A stretch of 64,000 nt of DNA from Virgibacillus dokdonensis (GCF_900166595.1 NZ_LT745763.1:4066018-4130017); one strand, 5' to 3'; positions 17,041 to 26,068 are shown, numbered from the stretch's first letter. Translations and numbers: made by a program. Notes: generated by a model not told the origin, from the sequence alone.

Positions 17041-17631
17041 TTAATCTATAAATTGAACCAGTACAGGCTTACATCTCCCCGCATTACAAGCCCCTTCTGT
17101 AATACTGCAAGCAGAAATCCCTACGATTAAATTCATTTCTGCATTAAATGTGATTTTGCTTCCTGCTTTAGATACAGGTGGCTCAATAATAATTTTTTTG
17201 TCCTGTGTGATTGTAGTATTCATAAATATATTCAATGGTTGAATCGAATGAAAGTGAGAAATGCCATATGTCTTTAAACTATCATTAAGATTATCAAAAC
17301 AATTGCTATGATGGTGGTTCACATTATAGAAATGCTGATAGGTTTCCAGTCGACATGATGGTATCATCATATCATGAACACCAACGTCATCTTCTATGAT
17401 TGTGAGCATCGGTAAATATTTGTTACTGTATAAAATGTCCCCTGTTGAAAAAAATAACGATTCTTTACAATCTATGGTAACAGGTGCAGAAAAAAATTCA
17501 TTGAATGCAGAAGCATTTACAGCAAAAAGATCTGCAACCTGCTGTCCTTCAATATCGATAACGGAGAATTTTTCTCCCCTATTTATTTTAAAGGCTTGTC
17601 CTGTTTGTTTATCTATCATTAACTCTCGCAT
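17041..17631 (-). CDS. DUF1989 family protein
   Basis: A 196-residue protein of the family linked in other bacteria to urea carboxylase and urea amidolyase. Recognisable parts are GQAFKINRGEKFSVIDIEGQ near the start, QVADLFAVNA, a His-rich centre (YNVNHHHSNCFDNL) and the C-terminal Cys-containing segment ISACSITEGACNAGRCKPV, which may bind metal. No urea-related gene is nearby, so substrate and pathway are unknown. The start chosen is the ATG at 17631 with AGAAGGG 8 bp upstream; an upstream codon at 17664 lacks such a site. It stands alone, with dispersed repeats on both sides. Confidence 0.8.
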   Translation of the reverse strand: MRELMIDKQTGQAFKINRGEKFSVIDIEGQQVADLFAVNASAFNEFFSAPVTIDCKESLFFSTGDILYSNKYLPMLTIIEDDVGVHDMMIPSCRLETYQHFYNVNHHHSNCFDNLNDSLKTYGISHFHSIQPLNIFMNTTITQDKKIIIEPPVSKAGSKITFNAEMNLIVGISACSITEGACNAGRCKPVLVQFID

Positions 17632-17771
17632 TTTGTTTTCCCTTCTAGTTATAATTAGTGTCATACAATTATGTTGCTTAGATGTAAGGCCAAATCATTT
17701 TTCAATGGACATAAACACTCTTCAATTAGCCCCATTACTTAATATATTCGATAAAAAAGTGTTAACTCTTG

Positions 17772-17813
17772 TTAAATTAACGCACCATTTACTTTAAGTA
17801 CACTAATTCACAA
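17772..17813. repeat. Dispersed intergenic repeat, copy 2
   Basis: AATTAACGCACCATTTAC is followed by TTTAAGTACACTAATTCACA. It is the same family as 16743-16805. The rest of the stretch 17665-18000 shows no gene. Confidence 0.6.
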
Positions 17814-17997
17814 TCCAAATTATAATTTTAACATAAATTTCCAATTCCTTAGCTATTTATCAGAGGAATTCGCTAAGTTATTAGGGAGTTGTTCTGCTAA
17901 ATAATGAAGTTGACACAAAATTATGTCATCTTGGTAAAATAAGTGCCAAATAAGGAGCCATTTTTCTTTCTTTTTTGTAGATAGACATTGTTAAACC

Positions 17998-18041
17998 AAC
18001 AAAAATTAGCAATCCATTTTATATGCTAATTGGATTGCTAA
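17998..18041 (-). terminator. Terminator after the Fnr-like gene
   Basis: On the minus strand a 10-bp stem (arms at 18006-18015 and 18032-18041, TTAGCAATCC/GGATTGCTAA) is followed by TTTTTG. It lies about 70 bp beyond the stop of the regulator. Confidence 0.75.
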
Positions 18042-18112
18042 AAGGTTTGTTATTTTATGTTTTGTACTATTAAACTTAACCCGTTAGATGATGGCACGCT
18101 ACTCTCTTATAT

Positions 18113-18820
18113 TTATTCAGTATGAAGTAACAATTGATCTAAATCCATTATTTTAATTTTCTTTTTCGGTAACTGTTTAATCAATCCAAGTTCTTCTAGA
18201 GTAGTAAATTTACGGCTGATTGTTTCTGGTGTGGTACCAAGATACGAGGCTAAATCCTTTTTGGACATTGGTAAGATAATCGTTGGACTATTGCCACTTC
18301 CCTTTTCAACATTCTCAGCTAAAAAGGATATAATGCGGGTTTCTACATTTTCAATCGCTACTTGTGTGGTTTGTTTTTCAGAATCCTTCAAACGCATCGT
18401 TACTTCTGACAGTATTTTTAATGAGATCTGCGGATATTCCACCAAATACTCTTGTAAATCCTCTCGTTTAATTAAACAAATGGATGTATTTTGTAGTGCT
18501 TCCGCATAGTTCTCATGAATACTTCCAGGTTGGAAAATGGCGACTTCACCTGTAAAATCACCGGGATTTAAAATGCGAACAAGTTGTTCTTTTCCAGAAT
18601 CCGATAAGCGGTAAATCCGAGCCTTACCTGAATTGATAATATATAAGGTATCATCTTTCTCACCTGCACGGAATAACATTTCCCCTTTTTGTAGATGAAG
18701 TGTCTTGGCAGATTCCGCAATCAAATCCATTTGTGAGTCTTCCAGATGGTTGAAAATGGGAACAATACGAATACATTCTGCATGTCCATGTTGGTGATGA
18801 CAACATTGGTTTTGTTCCAA
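18113..18820 (-). CDS. Fnr-like Crp-family regulator with cysteine cluster
   Basis: A 235-residue Crp/Fnr protein with a cyclic-nucleotide-like beta barrel (residues about 20-140), a dimer helix and a C-terminal winged HTH. Cysteines at 6, 7 and 16 in a His-rich start (CCHHQHGHAEC) plus C115 give four possible ligands, as in [4Fe-4S] Fnr. The recognition helix reads TTPETISRKF. The E-x-x-S-R pattern is that of Fnr proteins reading TTGAT half-sites. Four matching TTGAY-N4-RTCAA boxes precede the metal genes of this window, which are its likely targets. It lies downstream of the HMA/Ric-like genes behind a terminator hairpin. It is probably an oxygen, NO or metal sensor. Confidence 0.88.
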   Translation of the reverse strand: MEQNQCCHHQHGHAECIRIVPIFNHLEDSQMDLIAESAKTLHLQKGEMLFRAGEKDDTLYIINSGKARIYRLSDSGKEQLVRILNPGDFTGEVAIFQPGSIHENYAEALQNTSICLIKREDLQEYLVEYPQISLKILSEVTMRLKDSEKQTTQVAIENVETRIISFLAENVEKGSGNSPTIILPMSKKDLASYLGTTPETISRKFTTLEELGLIKQLPKKKIKIMDLDQLLLHTE

Positions 18821-18842
18821 AATAACCTCTCCTTTTTATAAA

Positions 18843-18867
18843 AAGCCTAAGAGGGCATCTTAGGCTT
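18843..18867 (-). terminator. Hairpin between HMA gene and fnr-like gene
   Basis: AAGCCTAAGA (18843-18852) pairs with TCTTAGGCTT (18858-18867) around a 5-bp loop. On the minus strand it is followed by TTTATAAAAAGG. It may end or attenuate the HMA operon before the regulator gene. Confidence 0.75.
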
Positions 18868-18884
18868 CCTTTCTATTCACTCGA

Positions 18885-19118
18885 TTAAGCAGGTTTTACC
18901 TTTGATTTGACAACAGGATATCCTAAGTCTTCAATTGCCTCTTCGATATCGTTAATAACGACTGCTTCTGAATCAAAATCTACTTTTACTTTACTAGCAT
19001 TGAACATTACCTTCAAGCTATCTTGATTCACACCGTTTATTCCTTTCACCGCATTTTCAATCTTTTGGAGACAAGATGGGCAAGATAAGGTTTCTAATTG
19101 AATCGTTGCTTTTTGCAT
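18885..19118 (-). CDS. HMA-domain metal-binding protein (CopZ-like)
   Basis: A 77-residue single-domain protein with the metal site LSCPSC near residue 12. The ferredoxin-like fold typical of CopZ chaperones and P1B ATPase N-domains is followed by GYPVVKSKVKPA. It is about 90 percent identical to the two other copies in this window (19532-19765 and 50810-51043). The P1B ATPases here have no N-terminal HMA domain, so these separate proteins probably deliver metal to them. AAGGGAG precedes the start by 8 bp. It is read with the Ric-like gene upstream. Confidence 0.88.
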   Translation of the reverse strand: MQKATIQLETLSCPSCLQKIENAVKGINGVNQDSLKVMFNASKVKVDFDSEAVVINDIEEAIEDLGYPVVKSKVKPA

Positions 19119-19184
19119 AAATCATTTCTCCCTTCATTTTTTAACGACCGTAAACCAATTTATTCTTTTGTTTTTGGGTTACTT

Positions 19185-19484
19185 TTAAGCCTGATATGCT
19201 TTGTCTACTTCTGATAACATTTCGTAGGTGCCTGCATATGTTTCACATACATCTCCAGGAATGGCGTAGTTGTCTGTGATTTTTCGTAACTGAGCAAATT
19301 CAACATCCAAGTCTGGTTTGTTTGCACCAGCATCTTTTACCTTTTTACTGAGTTTTTCAAATAGTTCACGTACTTCAAAGGCTTCTGGATGGTTCTTACC
19401 ATGGGCCCGTGTAATCGCAGTAGTGTATAAATCCAGTTTTTCAAAATGGTTTGTTATTACTTCGTTAAATGTTTGTTCAGACAT
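19185..19484 (-). CDS. Small helical protein, Ric-like
   Basis: A 99-residue helical protein lying between two HMA genes. The pattern YTTAITRAHGKNHPEAFEVREL, then DVEFAQLRKITDNY and PGDVCETYAGTYEML, resembles short Firmicutes proteins annotated as Ric-type iron-sulfur cluster repair di-iron proteins. His, Glu and Asp residues that could bind metal are present. This assignment is from memory of the family, not a search. In an operon behind an Fnr box with metal transport genes, a role in nitrosative or iron stress would fit. GAGGG is 8 bp before the ATG. Confidence 0.6.
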   Translation of the reverse strand: MSEQTFNEVITNHFEKLDLYTTAITRAHGKNHPEAFEVRELFEKLSKKVKDAGANKPDLDVEFAQLRKITDNYAIPGDVCETYAGTYEMLSEVDKAYQA

Positions 19485-19531
19485 TATTATTTCCCTCTTT
19501 CTATATATAATTTTTGTTATGTGTGTTTGTC

Positions 19532-19765
19532 TTAGGCAGATTTTACTTTTGATTTAACAACGGGATATCCTAAGTCTTCAATTGCCTTTTTGATATCGTT
19601 AACGGTGATCGTTTCTGAATCAAAATCTACTTTTACTTTACTGGCATTGAATAATACTTTTAAGCTATCTTGATTAACCCCATTTAATCCTTTCACCGCA
19701 TTTTCAATCTTTTGCATACAAGATGGACAAGATAATGTTTCTAATTGAATAACTGCTTTTTGCAT
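19532..19765 (-). CDS. HMA-domain metal-binding protein (CopZ-like)
   Basis: A 77-residue HMA protein with the site LSCPSC. It is nearly identical to the product at 50810-51043 (differences confined to the last third) and close to that at 18885-19118. It is the first gene of an operon continuing into the Ric-like gene, the second HMA gene and perhaps the fnr-like gene. It has its own promoter with an Fnr box at 19858-19871. GAAAGGAG is 9 bp before the ATG. It probably passes metal to the P1B ATPase encoded just upstream on the same strand. Confidence 0.9.
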   Translation of the reverse strand: MQKAVIQLETLSCPSCMQKIENAVKGLNGVNQDSLKVLFNASKVKVDFDSETITVNDIKKAIEDLGYPVVKSKVKSA

Positions 19766-19829
19766 GAATTATTTCTCCTTTCATCTTATCTTTGACTTTT
19801 TTGTTTTCCCTCTTCTTCTTTACAATTTA

Positions 19830-19871
19830 AGTATAGCTGAGGTTCAACGAAATGAAATTGACGCAAATCAA
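19830..19871 (-). promoter_or_regulatory. Fnr-box promoter of the HMA operon
   Basis: The Fnr-type box TTGAC-GCAA-ATCAA is at 19858-19871. On the minus strand a TATACT -10 occupies 19835-19830. The distance from box centre to the first base of the -10 is 29.5 bp, which puts the box near -41.5, the class II Fnr activation position. The same geometry recurs at three other promoters in this window. Confidence 0.8.
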
Positions 19872-19879
19872 GTTTTAAG

Positions 19880-19925
19880 AAAAAAGTAGGGGAGTATTTT
19901 GTTCTTCCTACCTGAATACTTCCCC
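19880..19925 (-). terminator. Terminator after the P1B ATPase
   Basis: Arms GGGGAGTATT (19889-19898) and AATACTTCCCC (19915-19925) pair, followed on the minus strand by CTACTTTTTTC. The same hairpin follows the second ATPase copy at 50650. Confidence 0.85.
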
Positions 19926-19958
19926 TTTATCATTCGTCAAGACCGCTTTCTATTAAAT

Positions 19959-21812
19959 TTATCCTCTCAAACGGTATCGAAGCAATCTCATACCATTCAA
20001 GATGACTACTAAGATACTTGCTTCGTGAACCAACATCCCGATTGACATATTCATCCATTCACTAAATAGTAGGCTAGCAAGTAAGACTAATACCACACCA
20101 ACTGCTATGGTGATGTTCTGTTTCATGTTTCTTGAAGTTAATTTTGTTAAGCCTAATGCGTGTGGTAAACGACTAAAGTCAGAATTCATTAAAACGACAT
20201 CCGATGTTTCAATTGCAACATCTGTTCCACTTCCCATTGCGATTCCGATATCTGCTAAGGCTAATGAAGGACTATCATTCACTCCGTCACCGACAAAGGC
20301 AATGAGTTGGCCTTTTGCTTGCATTTTTTCAATATATGCGGATTTTCCTTCTGGAAGCATATGACCGTGTGCTTCTGTTAATCCAAGTTCTCGAGCAACT
20401 AAATCTACGGTTCCTTGGTTGTCCCCTGAAAGAACGACTAGGTTTTTGACTCCAAGTTTTTTTAGGTTTTGAAGATCTTTTTTAACACCTGGACGGATTT
20501 GATCCCGAATACCCATCAGAACTTTTAATTCTCCGTCAACCGCAGTTAACACAAGAGAATTCCCATTTTTCTCAAAGCGTTCGACGTCTTTTTTAGCTTT
20601 TTCGCTTAATTTCACATTTTCTTTTTCCATTAAAGCTACGTTACCAACGGCTATACGATGAACACCTATTTTTGCTACAATTCCGCCACCTTTAACGACT
20701 TCGGTTTCTTCAACAGTATAGAAAGTTGTCTCGCCAATATCCTGTAAGACAGCTTTTGCTAGTGGGTGGTCCGATTCGCGCTCCACACTTGCTAAGTATC
20801 CTAGAATTTCTTCAGTGTTGTTGCCGTAAAATTCTTTTTCGGCAACTTCAGGGTTTCCTACTGTCAATGTTCCCGTTTTATCAAAAACGATAGTATCTAC
20901 TCTGCTAAAGTCATTGATAACTTCACTACCTTTTAGGAGGACACCATTACGTGCACCGTTTCCGATACCGGCAACGTTGGATACAGGAACCCCGATAACT
21001 AATGCACCTGGACATCCTAAAACAAGAATCGTGATAGCTAGTTCAATATCTTTTGAGAATAGCCAAACAATAAAACCAAGGACTAAAACAGCTGGTGTAT
21101 AATATTTAGAGAATCGATCAATAAACCGCTCTGCTTCTGATTTGGAATCCTGTGCTTCTTCCACTAATTCGATAATTCTACCAAATGTTGTATCTTCCCC
21201 TACACGGTCAGATCGAATTTGAATCGTTCCATTTTCTAAGATTGTTCCCGCAAATACTTCAGAATCGACCCTTTTGCTTACTGGAACAGACTCTCCGGTA
21301 ATACTTGCTTCATTGATGTGACCTTCACCTGTTAACACGGTTCCATCTACGGGGACTTTTGCACCCGTTTTGACTAATAAAATGTCACCTTCATCTACAT
21401 CATCGACATCAACTTCTTCAAATTCTCCATTTTCCATTTGCTTTAAAGCACTTTCTGGTGCCAGCTCTGTTAATTCTTTAATGGCAGAACGTGTTTTGTT
21501 CAAGGTACGTTGCTCCAAGTAAGAACCAAATAAGAATAAGAAAGTAACGATGGCTGATTCCTCATAATTTTGAATCAATACTGCCCCAATTACTGCAATG
21601 GTAACTAAAACATCAATACTGACAACTTTTACTTTTAATGCCTGAAAGGCTTGAATCGCAATTGGTGCTACACCAAGAATAGATGCAATGATGAGCGACC
21701 AATTGAAAATGGCCATGTTGTCTAAGGAAAATCGTCCGAAGAATGCAAGTGCAATCAAAATTGCACTGATCAGTGTAATGGAATTCTTTTTACTTAATAT
21801 ATATCTTTGCAT
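19959..21812 (-). CDS. P1B heavy-metal ATPase with CPG motif, copy 1
   Basis: A 617-residue P1B-type metal exporter. TGES (actuator domain), phosphorylation motif DKTGT and hinge GDGVNDS are intact, with membrane helices at the start, middle and end. There is no N-terminal HMA domain. The metal-path motif in helix 6 is GCPGAL, that is Cys-Pro-Gly, instead of the usual CPC, SPC or TPC, so the substrate cannot be read off. The ATG at 21812 follows TTGGAGGGAATCAAC; codons further upstream lack a site. Its promoter carries an Fnr box. It is about 90 percent identical in protein to the copy at 48763-50616, which lies in opposite orientation. Confidence 0.9.
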   Translation of the reverse strand: MQRYILSKKNSITLISAILIALAFFGRFSLDNMAIFNWSLIIASILGVAPIAIQAFQALKVKVVSIDVLVTIAVIGAVLIQNYEESAIVTFLFLFGSYLEQRTLNKTRSAIKELTELAPESALKQMENGEFEEVDVDDVDEGDILLVKTGAKVPVDGTVLTGEGHINEASITGESVPVSKRVDSEVFAGTILENGTIQIRSDRVGEDTTFGRIIELVEEAQDSKSEAERFIDRFSKYYTPAVLVLGFIVWLFSKDIELAITILVLGCPGALVIGVPVSNVAGIGNGARNGVLLKGSEVINDFSRVDTIVFDKTGTLTVGNPEVAEKEFYGNNTEEILGYLASVERESDHPLAKAVLQDIGETTFYTVEETEVVKGGGIVAKIGVHRIAVGNVALMEKENVKLSEKAKKDVERFEKNGNSLVLTAVDGELKVLMGIRDQIRPGVKKDLQNLKKLGVKNLVVLSGDNQGTVDLVARELGLTEAHGHMLPEGKSAYIEKMQAKGQLIAFVGDGVNDSPSLALADIGIAMGSGTDVAIETSDVVLMNSDFSRLPHALGLTKLTSRNMKQNITIAVGVVLVLLASLLFSEWMNMSIGMLVHEASILVVILNGMRLLRYRLRG

Positions 21813-21862
21813 GTTGATTCCCTCCAATTTCATTTTCATTTGTATTCCTTGTTGATGACTCT

Positions 21863-21904
21863 AGTATAGGATGTTTCTATGAAATAAAAATTGATTAGGA
21901 TCAA
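21863..21904 (-). promoter_or_regulatory. Fnr-box promoter of P1B ATPase copy 1
   Basis: TTGAT-TAGG-ATCAA, a perfect match to the classical Fnr consensus, occupies 21891-21904. A TATACT -10 is at 21868-21863 on the minus strand, 29.5 bp from the box centre. The remaining stretch to 22070 shows no gene. Confidence 0.85.
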
Positions 21905-22120
21905 GTTCTATTGTAAAAGTGAAAAATTATAAAAGAACAGCAAAACAAATCCAACTGTTTTACTGAATAACTGAATAACTCTTATATATTATCGAACATA
22001 CAATCAAAAAAAATCATTATATTGTACATTCTTTATTCAGCAGGCTTTAGAAAAGCATTATAAACTGCAAATCGAGTAGGAGGGGGTGACTAACCCCCGA
22101 CCTCTCACACCACCGTACGT

Positions 22121-23731
22121 CAGACTGTCTAACAAATATTTAGCTTTTAAATCTTGAACGTATTATTCGTTCATTTAATTGTAAAATTATTGAAATCGAA
22201 AAAATTTAAAGGGTTTTTGGGATTGTTAAGCTACTAGTAGCTTAACAATTTCCGAAACCTTTTTGATTTTCGTTAATCTTTTGAAGTTATAGGCTACACC
22301 AATTAGAGCTGCCTCCGCGTTTACAGAGTCCAGCCCCTTTCCTAGAAAGAAAGTATAACCCAAGGATCGCTTAATGGTTCCAAAAGGATGTTCTACAATT
22401 TGCGATCGTTTCTTATAGGTTGCGTTATTGGCTTCCGTATCTTCTTTCAATTTTTCAAGAAGTTCTTCATGTTCCCAGCGTTGAATATTCCTTCCTGTTT
22501 TAGCTTTTGTACATAAATTATATACAGGGCAAGATAAACAAATATCTCCCCCTTTATATCTCTTGTACTTCATACCATTTTTAGACGTATTTTCCTTATA
22601 AGGAAGTTCTTTTCCTTGAGGGCAACGATAAGTATCTGTTTCTTTTTGATACTGAAAGTTATCTTTTGAATAAGTAGGATCTCCTGACGTACTTTTGTTT
22701 TTTTGAGGTTTTAAATATAAAATGTTTCCATCATCTAAACACTCTTTTATTTCTTTTGCGTTATAATATCCTGTATCAGCCAATACGATTCTGTTTTCGT
22801 TTTTTGATAATATTTTATTTGTTTCCGAAACCATGGGAGTTAATTGGCTTTGATCATTTACATCGTTTACTACATCTAAAGTGACAATCAGTTTATGTTT
22901 ATTATCAACGGAAGATTGCATATTGTAAGCTACATCTATTTTTCCGTTATTCTTCATAGCTCTAGATTCAGGATCTGTAGTCGTTAATTGATTCTTACCT
23001 TCTTCTATCATTTTCTTTTTCAGTTCAGTTAGGTTCTCTTTTTTCTTTTTATATGTATCAATTTTTGATTCAATAGACGAAACAGTCTCTTCCATTAGCT
23101 CATCCTCTTGTGCTGTTTCTTCTAGTTTTTGAAGATAGTGTTCTATCTTTTCATCCATATATTTCATCTTCTTTGTTAACCCATTTGGAGTAATATAATT
23201 TCTCTTACTATTTTGCTCCCGTATTTTTGTTCCATCAATGGCAATGAGCTTACCATCAATTAATCCCCATCCTTTAAGTAAACATGTAAAAGTACGCATG
23301 ATTTTCTTAAACCCTTTACGGTTTTCCTTTAAAAATAATGAAATAGTTCCGTGATCGGGACGAATTCCGTTCACTAACCACATTAATTCAAGATTCCTTT
23401 TACATTCGGTCTCTAAAGATCGGGAGGACCTAATTTTATTAAAATATCCGTAGATGAATAATTTCAATAAATCTTTTCTCTCATACGGTTGTTGGCCAGG
23501 ATTGTGTTTTTTATATTCTTTAATCCCCATTTCAGCTAAGCAAAGGGATTCTACAAAAGCATCAATTGCTCGAACAGGATTTTCTTTCTCAATCATTTCA
23601 TCTAAAGATAGGATTTGAAAACTCATTTGATCTCTTGAAAAACCATGAACATCGCTCATTTTGCAAAATCTCCTCTGCTTATAAGTTACTTATATTATAC
23701 CTTTTTTTAGCTTTATTTGTTAGACAGTCTG
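22121..23731 (-). mobile_element. IS1182-family insertion sequence
   Basis: The terminal inverted repeats are identical for 18 bp: CAGACTGTCTAACAAATA at 22121-22138 and its complement ending at 23731. ACGT flanks both sides, either a 4-bp target duplication or, because ACGT is palindromic, an extension of the repeats. The element is 1611 bp, with one transposase gene. Confidence 0.9.
22226..23659 (-). CDS. IS1182-family transposase
   Basis: A 477-residue DDE transposase. The N-terminal domain (RDQMSFQILSLDEMIEKENP) and HTH-like region (FIYGYFNKIRSSRSLETEC) are followed by the catalytic parts IDGTKI, VLADTGYYNAKE and a C-terminal RSQIVEHPFGTIKRSLGY with the last glutamate. A Cys-rich insertion (CPQGKELPY, CLSCPVYNLC) is typical of this family. 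The frame is intact and both inverted repeats are present, so the element may be active. AGGAG lies 8 bp before the ATG. It sits inside the 3' part of a group IIC intron. Confidence 0.93.
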   Translation of the reverse strand: MSDVHGFSRDQMSFQILSLDEMIEKENPVRAIDAFVESLCLAEMGIKEYKKHNPGQQPYERKDLLKLFIYGYFNKIRSSRSLETECKRNLELMWLVNGIRPDHGTISLFLKENRKGFKKIMRTFTCLLKGWGLIDGKLIAIDGTKIREQNSKRNYITPNGLTKKMKYMDEKIEHYLQKLEETAQEDELMEETVSSIESKIDTYKKKKENLTELKKKMIEEGKNQLTTTDPESRAMKNNGKIDVAYNMQSSVDNKHKLIVTLDVVNDVNDQSQLTPMVSETNKILSKNENRIVLADTGYYNAKEIKECLDDGNILYLKPQKNKSTSGDPTYSKDNFQYQKETDTYRCPQGKELPYKENTSKNGMKYKRYKGGDICLSCPVYNLCTKAKTGRNIQRWEHEELLEKLKEDTEANNATYKKRSQIVEHPFGTIKRSLGYTFFLGKGLDSVNAEAALIGVAYNFKRLTKIKKVSEIVKLLVA

Positions 23732-23808
23732 ACGTACGGTTCCGTATACGGCGGTTTCATTTAGGTCCAACGCATGGTCTGATATCGCTTGGATAGACTC
23801 TTCAACCC

Positions 23809-25020
23809 TTACTCTAACCAATATTGGTTGCCAAGGGCTCTAGACAAGATGGGGCTCTTGGCTATACGCCAATACGCCTTCCTTGAATTTGCCCATTCCC
23901 ACGCTTTTCCTTTCTTAATTCCAAGTTTCATGAGATTCTTGTATTTTGTTTTGACTTTCTTCCATTCCTTCCAGCGTATCATTCGAAGTCTTCTTCTTAT
24001 CCAGCCATCTAGAGCTTCAAATATGGTAGGTGTTTCTGCTAGCTGATAATAACCAAGCCAGCCTACTAAATATCGATTTAGCTTTTCGATTCTATCCCTC
24101 ATATTCATAGATCTCTTTCTGGAGGTTAGTTCTCTGACACGGTGTTTAAACCGTTTGATACTCTCTTTAGAGACCCGAATCTTTGGGTTCACCTTATGGA
24201 AAGTGAAAGAAAATCCAAGGAATTTACGTTTCCATGGGCGGTCTACTGCACTTTTCTGTTCATTTACTTTTAACTTTAGTTTTCCTTCGATAAATTCAGT
24301 AGTACTTTTCATCACTCGTAAACCAGCTCTCCTGGAACGGACATAGATATTACAGTCATCCGCATAACGGACGAAGCGAAGTCCTCTTTTCTCTAATTCC
24401 TTGTCTAGTTCATCTAAAACAATATTAGAAAGTAGTGGACTTAATGGTCCACCTTGAGGTGCTCCTTCCATGTTCGGCTGTACAATCCCACCGTCCATAA
24501 TACCAGCTTGGAGATATCTGCGAATCAGTTTAAGCACTCTCGCGTCTTTGACTCGTTGGCTCAACGTTCGCATTAATCTGTCGTGATGTACTTTATCAAA
24601 GAATTTCTCTAAATCCATATCGATAACCCACCGATAGCCATCTTTGATATAGCTTCTTGCTTCTCTTACTGCGTCGTGGCCTCGTCTATTTGGACGAAAA
24701 CCATAACTGTGCTCTGAGAAGGTTGGGTCATAAATGGTTGTAAGAACCTGTGCGATTGCTTGTTGGATGAATCGGTCTAACACGGTAGGAATTCCTAGCT
24801 TCCTCATTCCGCCGTTTGGTTTCGGGATTTCGACACGACGAACGGGTTGAGGATAGTAGGTACCTTCTTCGAGTTGTCCTCGAATGGAAGTCCAGTGTTC
24901 CATGATATGCGCTCGTAGGTTTTGTACAGGCATCTCATCCACACCATGACTTCCTTTATTTCGCTCAACACGTTTAAGTGCGAGTATTAGGTTTTCCCGT
25001 GATAGAATTCTTTCCAACAT
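23809..25020 (-). CDS. ltrA: Group IIC intron reverse transcriptase/maturase
   Basis: A 403-residue intron-encoded protein. RT domains carry RVEIPKPNGGMRKLGIPTV, PQGGPLSPLLSNI and the active site FVRYADD, followed by the X/maturase domain (WLGYYQLAETPTIFEALDGW). It lacks an HNH endonuclease domain, as usual for class C introns that insert after terminators. The frame is intact with complete catalytic residues, so the protein may still act in trans even though its own intron is interrupted by the IS1182 element. The protein helps the intron RNA to fold, splice and copy itself into DNA. Confidence 0.92.
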   Translation of the reverse strand: MLERILSRENLILALKRVERNKGSHGVDEMPVQNLRAHIMEHWTSIRGQLEEGTYYPQPVRRVEIPKPNGGMRKLGIPTVLDRFIQQAIAQVLTTIYDPTFSEHSYGFRPNRRGHDAVREARSYIKDGYRWVIDMDLEKFFDKVHHDRLMRTLSQRVKDARVLKLIRRYLQAGIMDGGIVQPNMEGAPQGGPLSPLLSNIVLDELDKELEKRGLRFVRYADDCNIYVRSRRAGLRVMKSTTEFIEGKLKLKVNEQKSAVDRPWKRKFLGFSFTFHKVNPKIRVSKESIKRFKHRVRELTSRKRSMNMRDRIEKLNRYLVGWLGYYQLAETPTIFEALDGWIRRRLRMIRWKEWKKVKTKYKNLMKLGIKKGKAWEWANSRKAYWRIAKSPILSRALGNQYWLE

Positions 25021-25570
25021 GATATCTTACTCCTACGTGAATTGTTCCTTCTTCTTGTGTGGCAATAACTTTCAGCCCTTCTAATGTCCCCCGCGGGATT
25101 CACCGTTTCCTCCACTAGGAAGGTTTACATGTTTCTGCTTCATCAAGTTTTGCGTACGCAAAGCGACAATTCTTCTTAAATGATTCAGCCCTTCCTAGAT
25201 ATCCTAGAAATATCTAGTACTACGGCTTCGGCTGACTTCTGATAGTTCAGCGAACACTTACATGTTCGGTTACGGCGTGTGCACCGCATTTCTATCAGAC
25301 CTCCCAGGGTAAGCACACATTCTTCCTCTCCATGTCCCCACTTCATTTACTTTGTATACCCTTTGGCAGTAAGGGTTTTAGTTTGTAATGCAACCTCACC
25401 CAAGTATACCTAGCCTGATGAAGTTCGTGTTCCTAAGGGCGGAGATTTGCCGCCGACTTCCTTCAGATTCTGGGTCGCCCCAGACACCCTTGTCTTAAGC
25501 TAACCACTACTACTGCCTTCGTGGCTCGGGACTTCAACCCTAAAGAATGTGTGCATGCCTGGCACACACT

Positions 25571-25600
25571 AAAACGCTCAGAAAATATTCTGAGCGTTTT
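25571..25600. terminator. Terminator hairpin used as intron target
   Basis: AAAACGCTCAGAA (25571-25583) and TTCTGAGCGTTTT (25588-25600) form a perfect 13-bp stem. On the minus strand it ends the small membrane-protein gene upstream, and the group IIC intron begins 3-4 bp beyond it. Confidence 0.85.
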
Positions 25601-25639
25601 TATCTTAATATTTAATTTTTCTTCTTCAACTAAACTGCC

Positions 25640-25690
25640 ACTTACCTCAATGTCGCTTCTTTCGCTAATGCACCATATAGTATAATAAAA
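25640..25690. repeat. Dispersed repeat, variant copy
   Basis: AACTAAACTGCCACTTAC is followed by CTTTCGCTAATGCACCATA. It shares the ACTAAACTGCC and AATGCACC parts with copies at 28321 and 48607. It lies 30 bp beyond the stop of the gene at 25721. Confidence 0.45.
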
Positions 25691-25720
25691 AAATATTCCA
25701 AATTACTAACCACAATTTTC

Positions 25721-26068
25721 CTATATCTGCTTTATTAACGTAAAAATATCGATTAAATATAACAGTATAGCTGGAACAACTAAAATCGCTAATCCTAAAA
25801 TAGCTAAAAACATAAACGGGTTCCAAACCATTCTTCTATTCAATAGAAGAACAACGGTTGAACTTACAACACTTACCATAAAGGCGTATTTGATTTGTAT
25901 TCCAAATTGGTACAAAATTCCGATTGGCATTGGTCCAAATTCGGGCGGCTGAATATATGATTCGGTCCAAATAGTAGAAACGATAAGAATTATCAAAGCA
26001 TAACTCAATAGAAGTAAAATACTACTAATAACTTTATTAAGGCTAATGTTTTTCACCCTTTCTTTCAA
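25721..26068 (-). CDS. Small membrane protein, unknown
   Basis: A 115-residue protein with three predicted membrane helices (about residues 13-32, 58-76 and 86-110). The first extracytoplasmic-looking loop contains WTESYIQPPEFGPMPIG. I do not recognise a family. AAAGAAAGGG lies before the ATG. It stands alone, followed by a variant dispersed repeat and a terminator, and is typical of the single-gene units in this part of the window. Confidence 0.65.
   Translation of the reverse strand: MKERVKNISLNKVISSILLLLSYALIILIVSTIWTESYIQPPEFGPMPIGILYQFGIQIKYAFMVSVVSSTVVLLLNRRMVWNPFMFLAILGLAILVVPAILLYLIDIFTLIKQI

Larger units (their letters stand above)
22071..25567 (-). mobile_element. Group IIC intron, interrupted by an IS1182 element
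   Basis: On the minus strand the intron begins at about 25567 with GTGTGCC. It carries a class C reverse transcriptase gene. It ends near 22071 with a domain V/VI region containing GGGGGTTAGTCACCCCC and TCCTACTCGAT. It lies directly 3' of the terminator hairpin at 25571-25600, the known preference of class C introns. The IS inserted into the 3' ribozyme part separates domain V from the rest, so splicing is probably blocked. Ends are estimated from conserved features to within a few bases. Confidence 0.8.

Noticed and set aside
22117..23735. Firm 4-bp target duplication for the IS1182 copy
   Set aside because: ACGT on both sides is palindromic and could equally be part of the inverted repeats, so no firm duplication is claimed.
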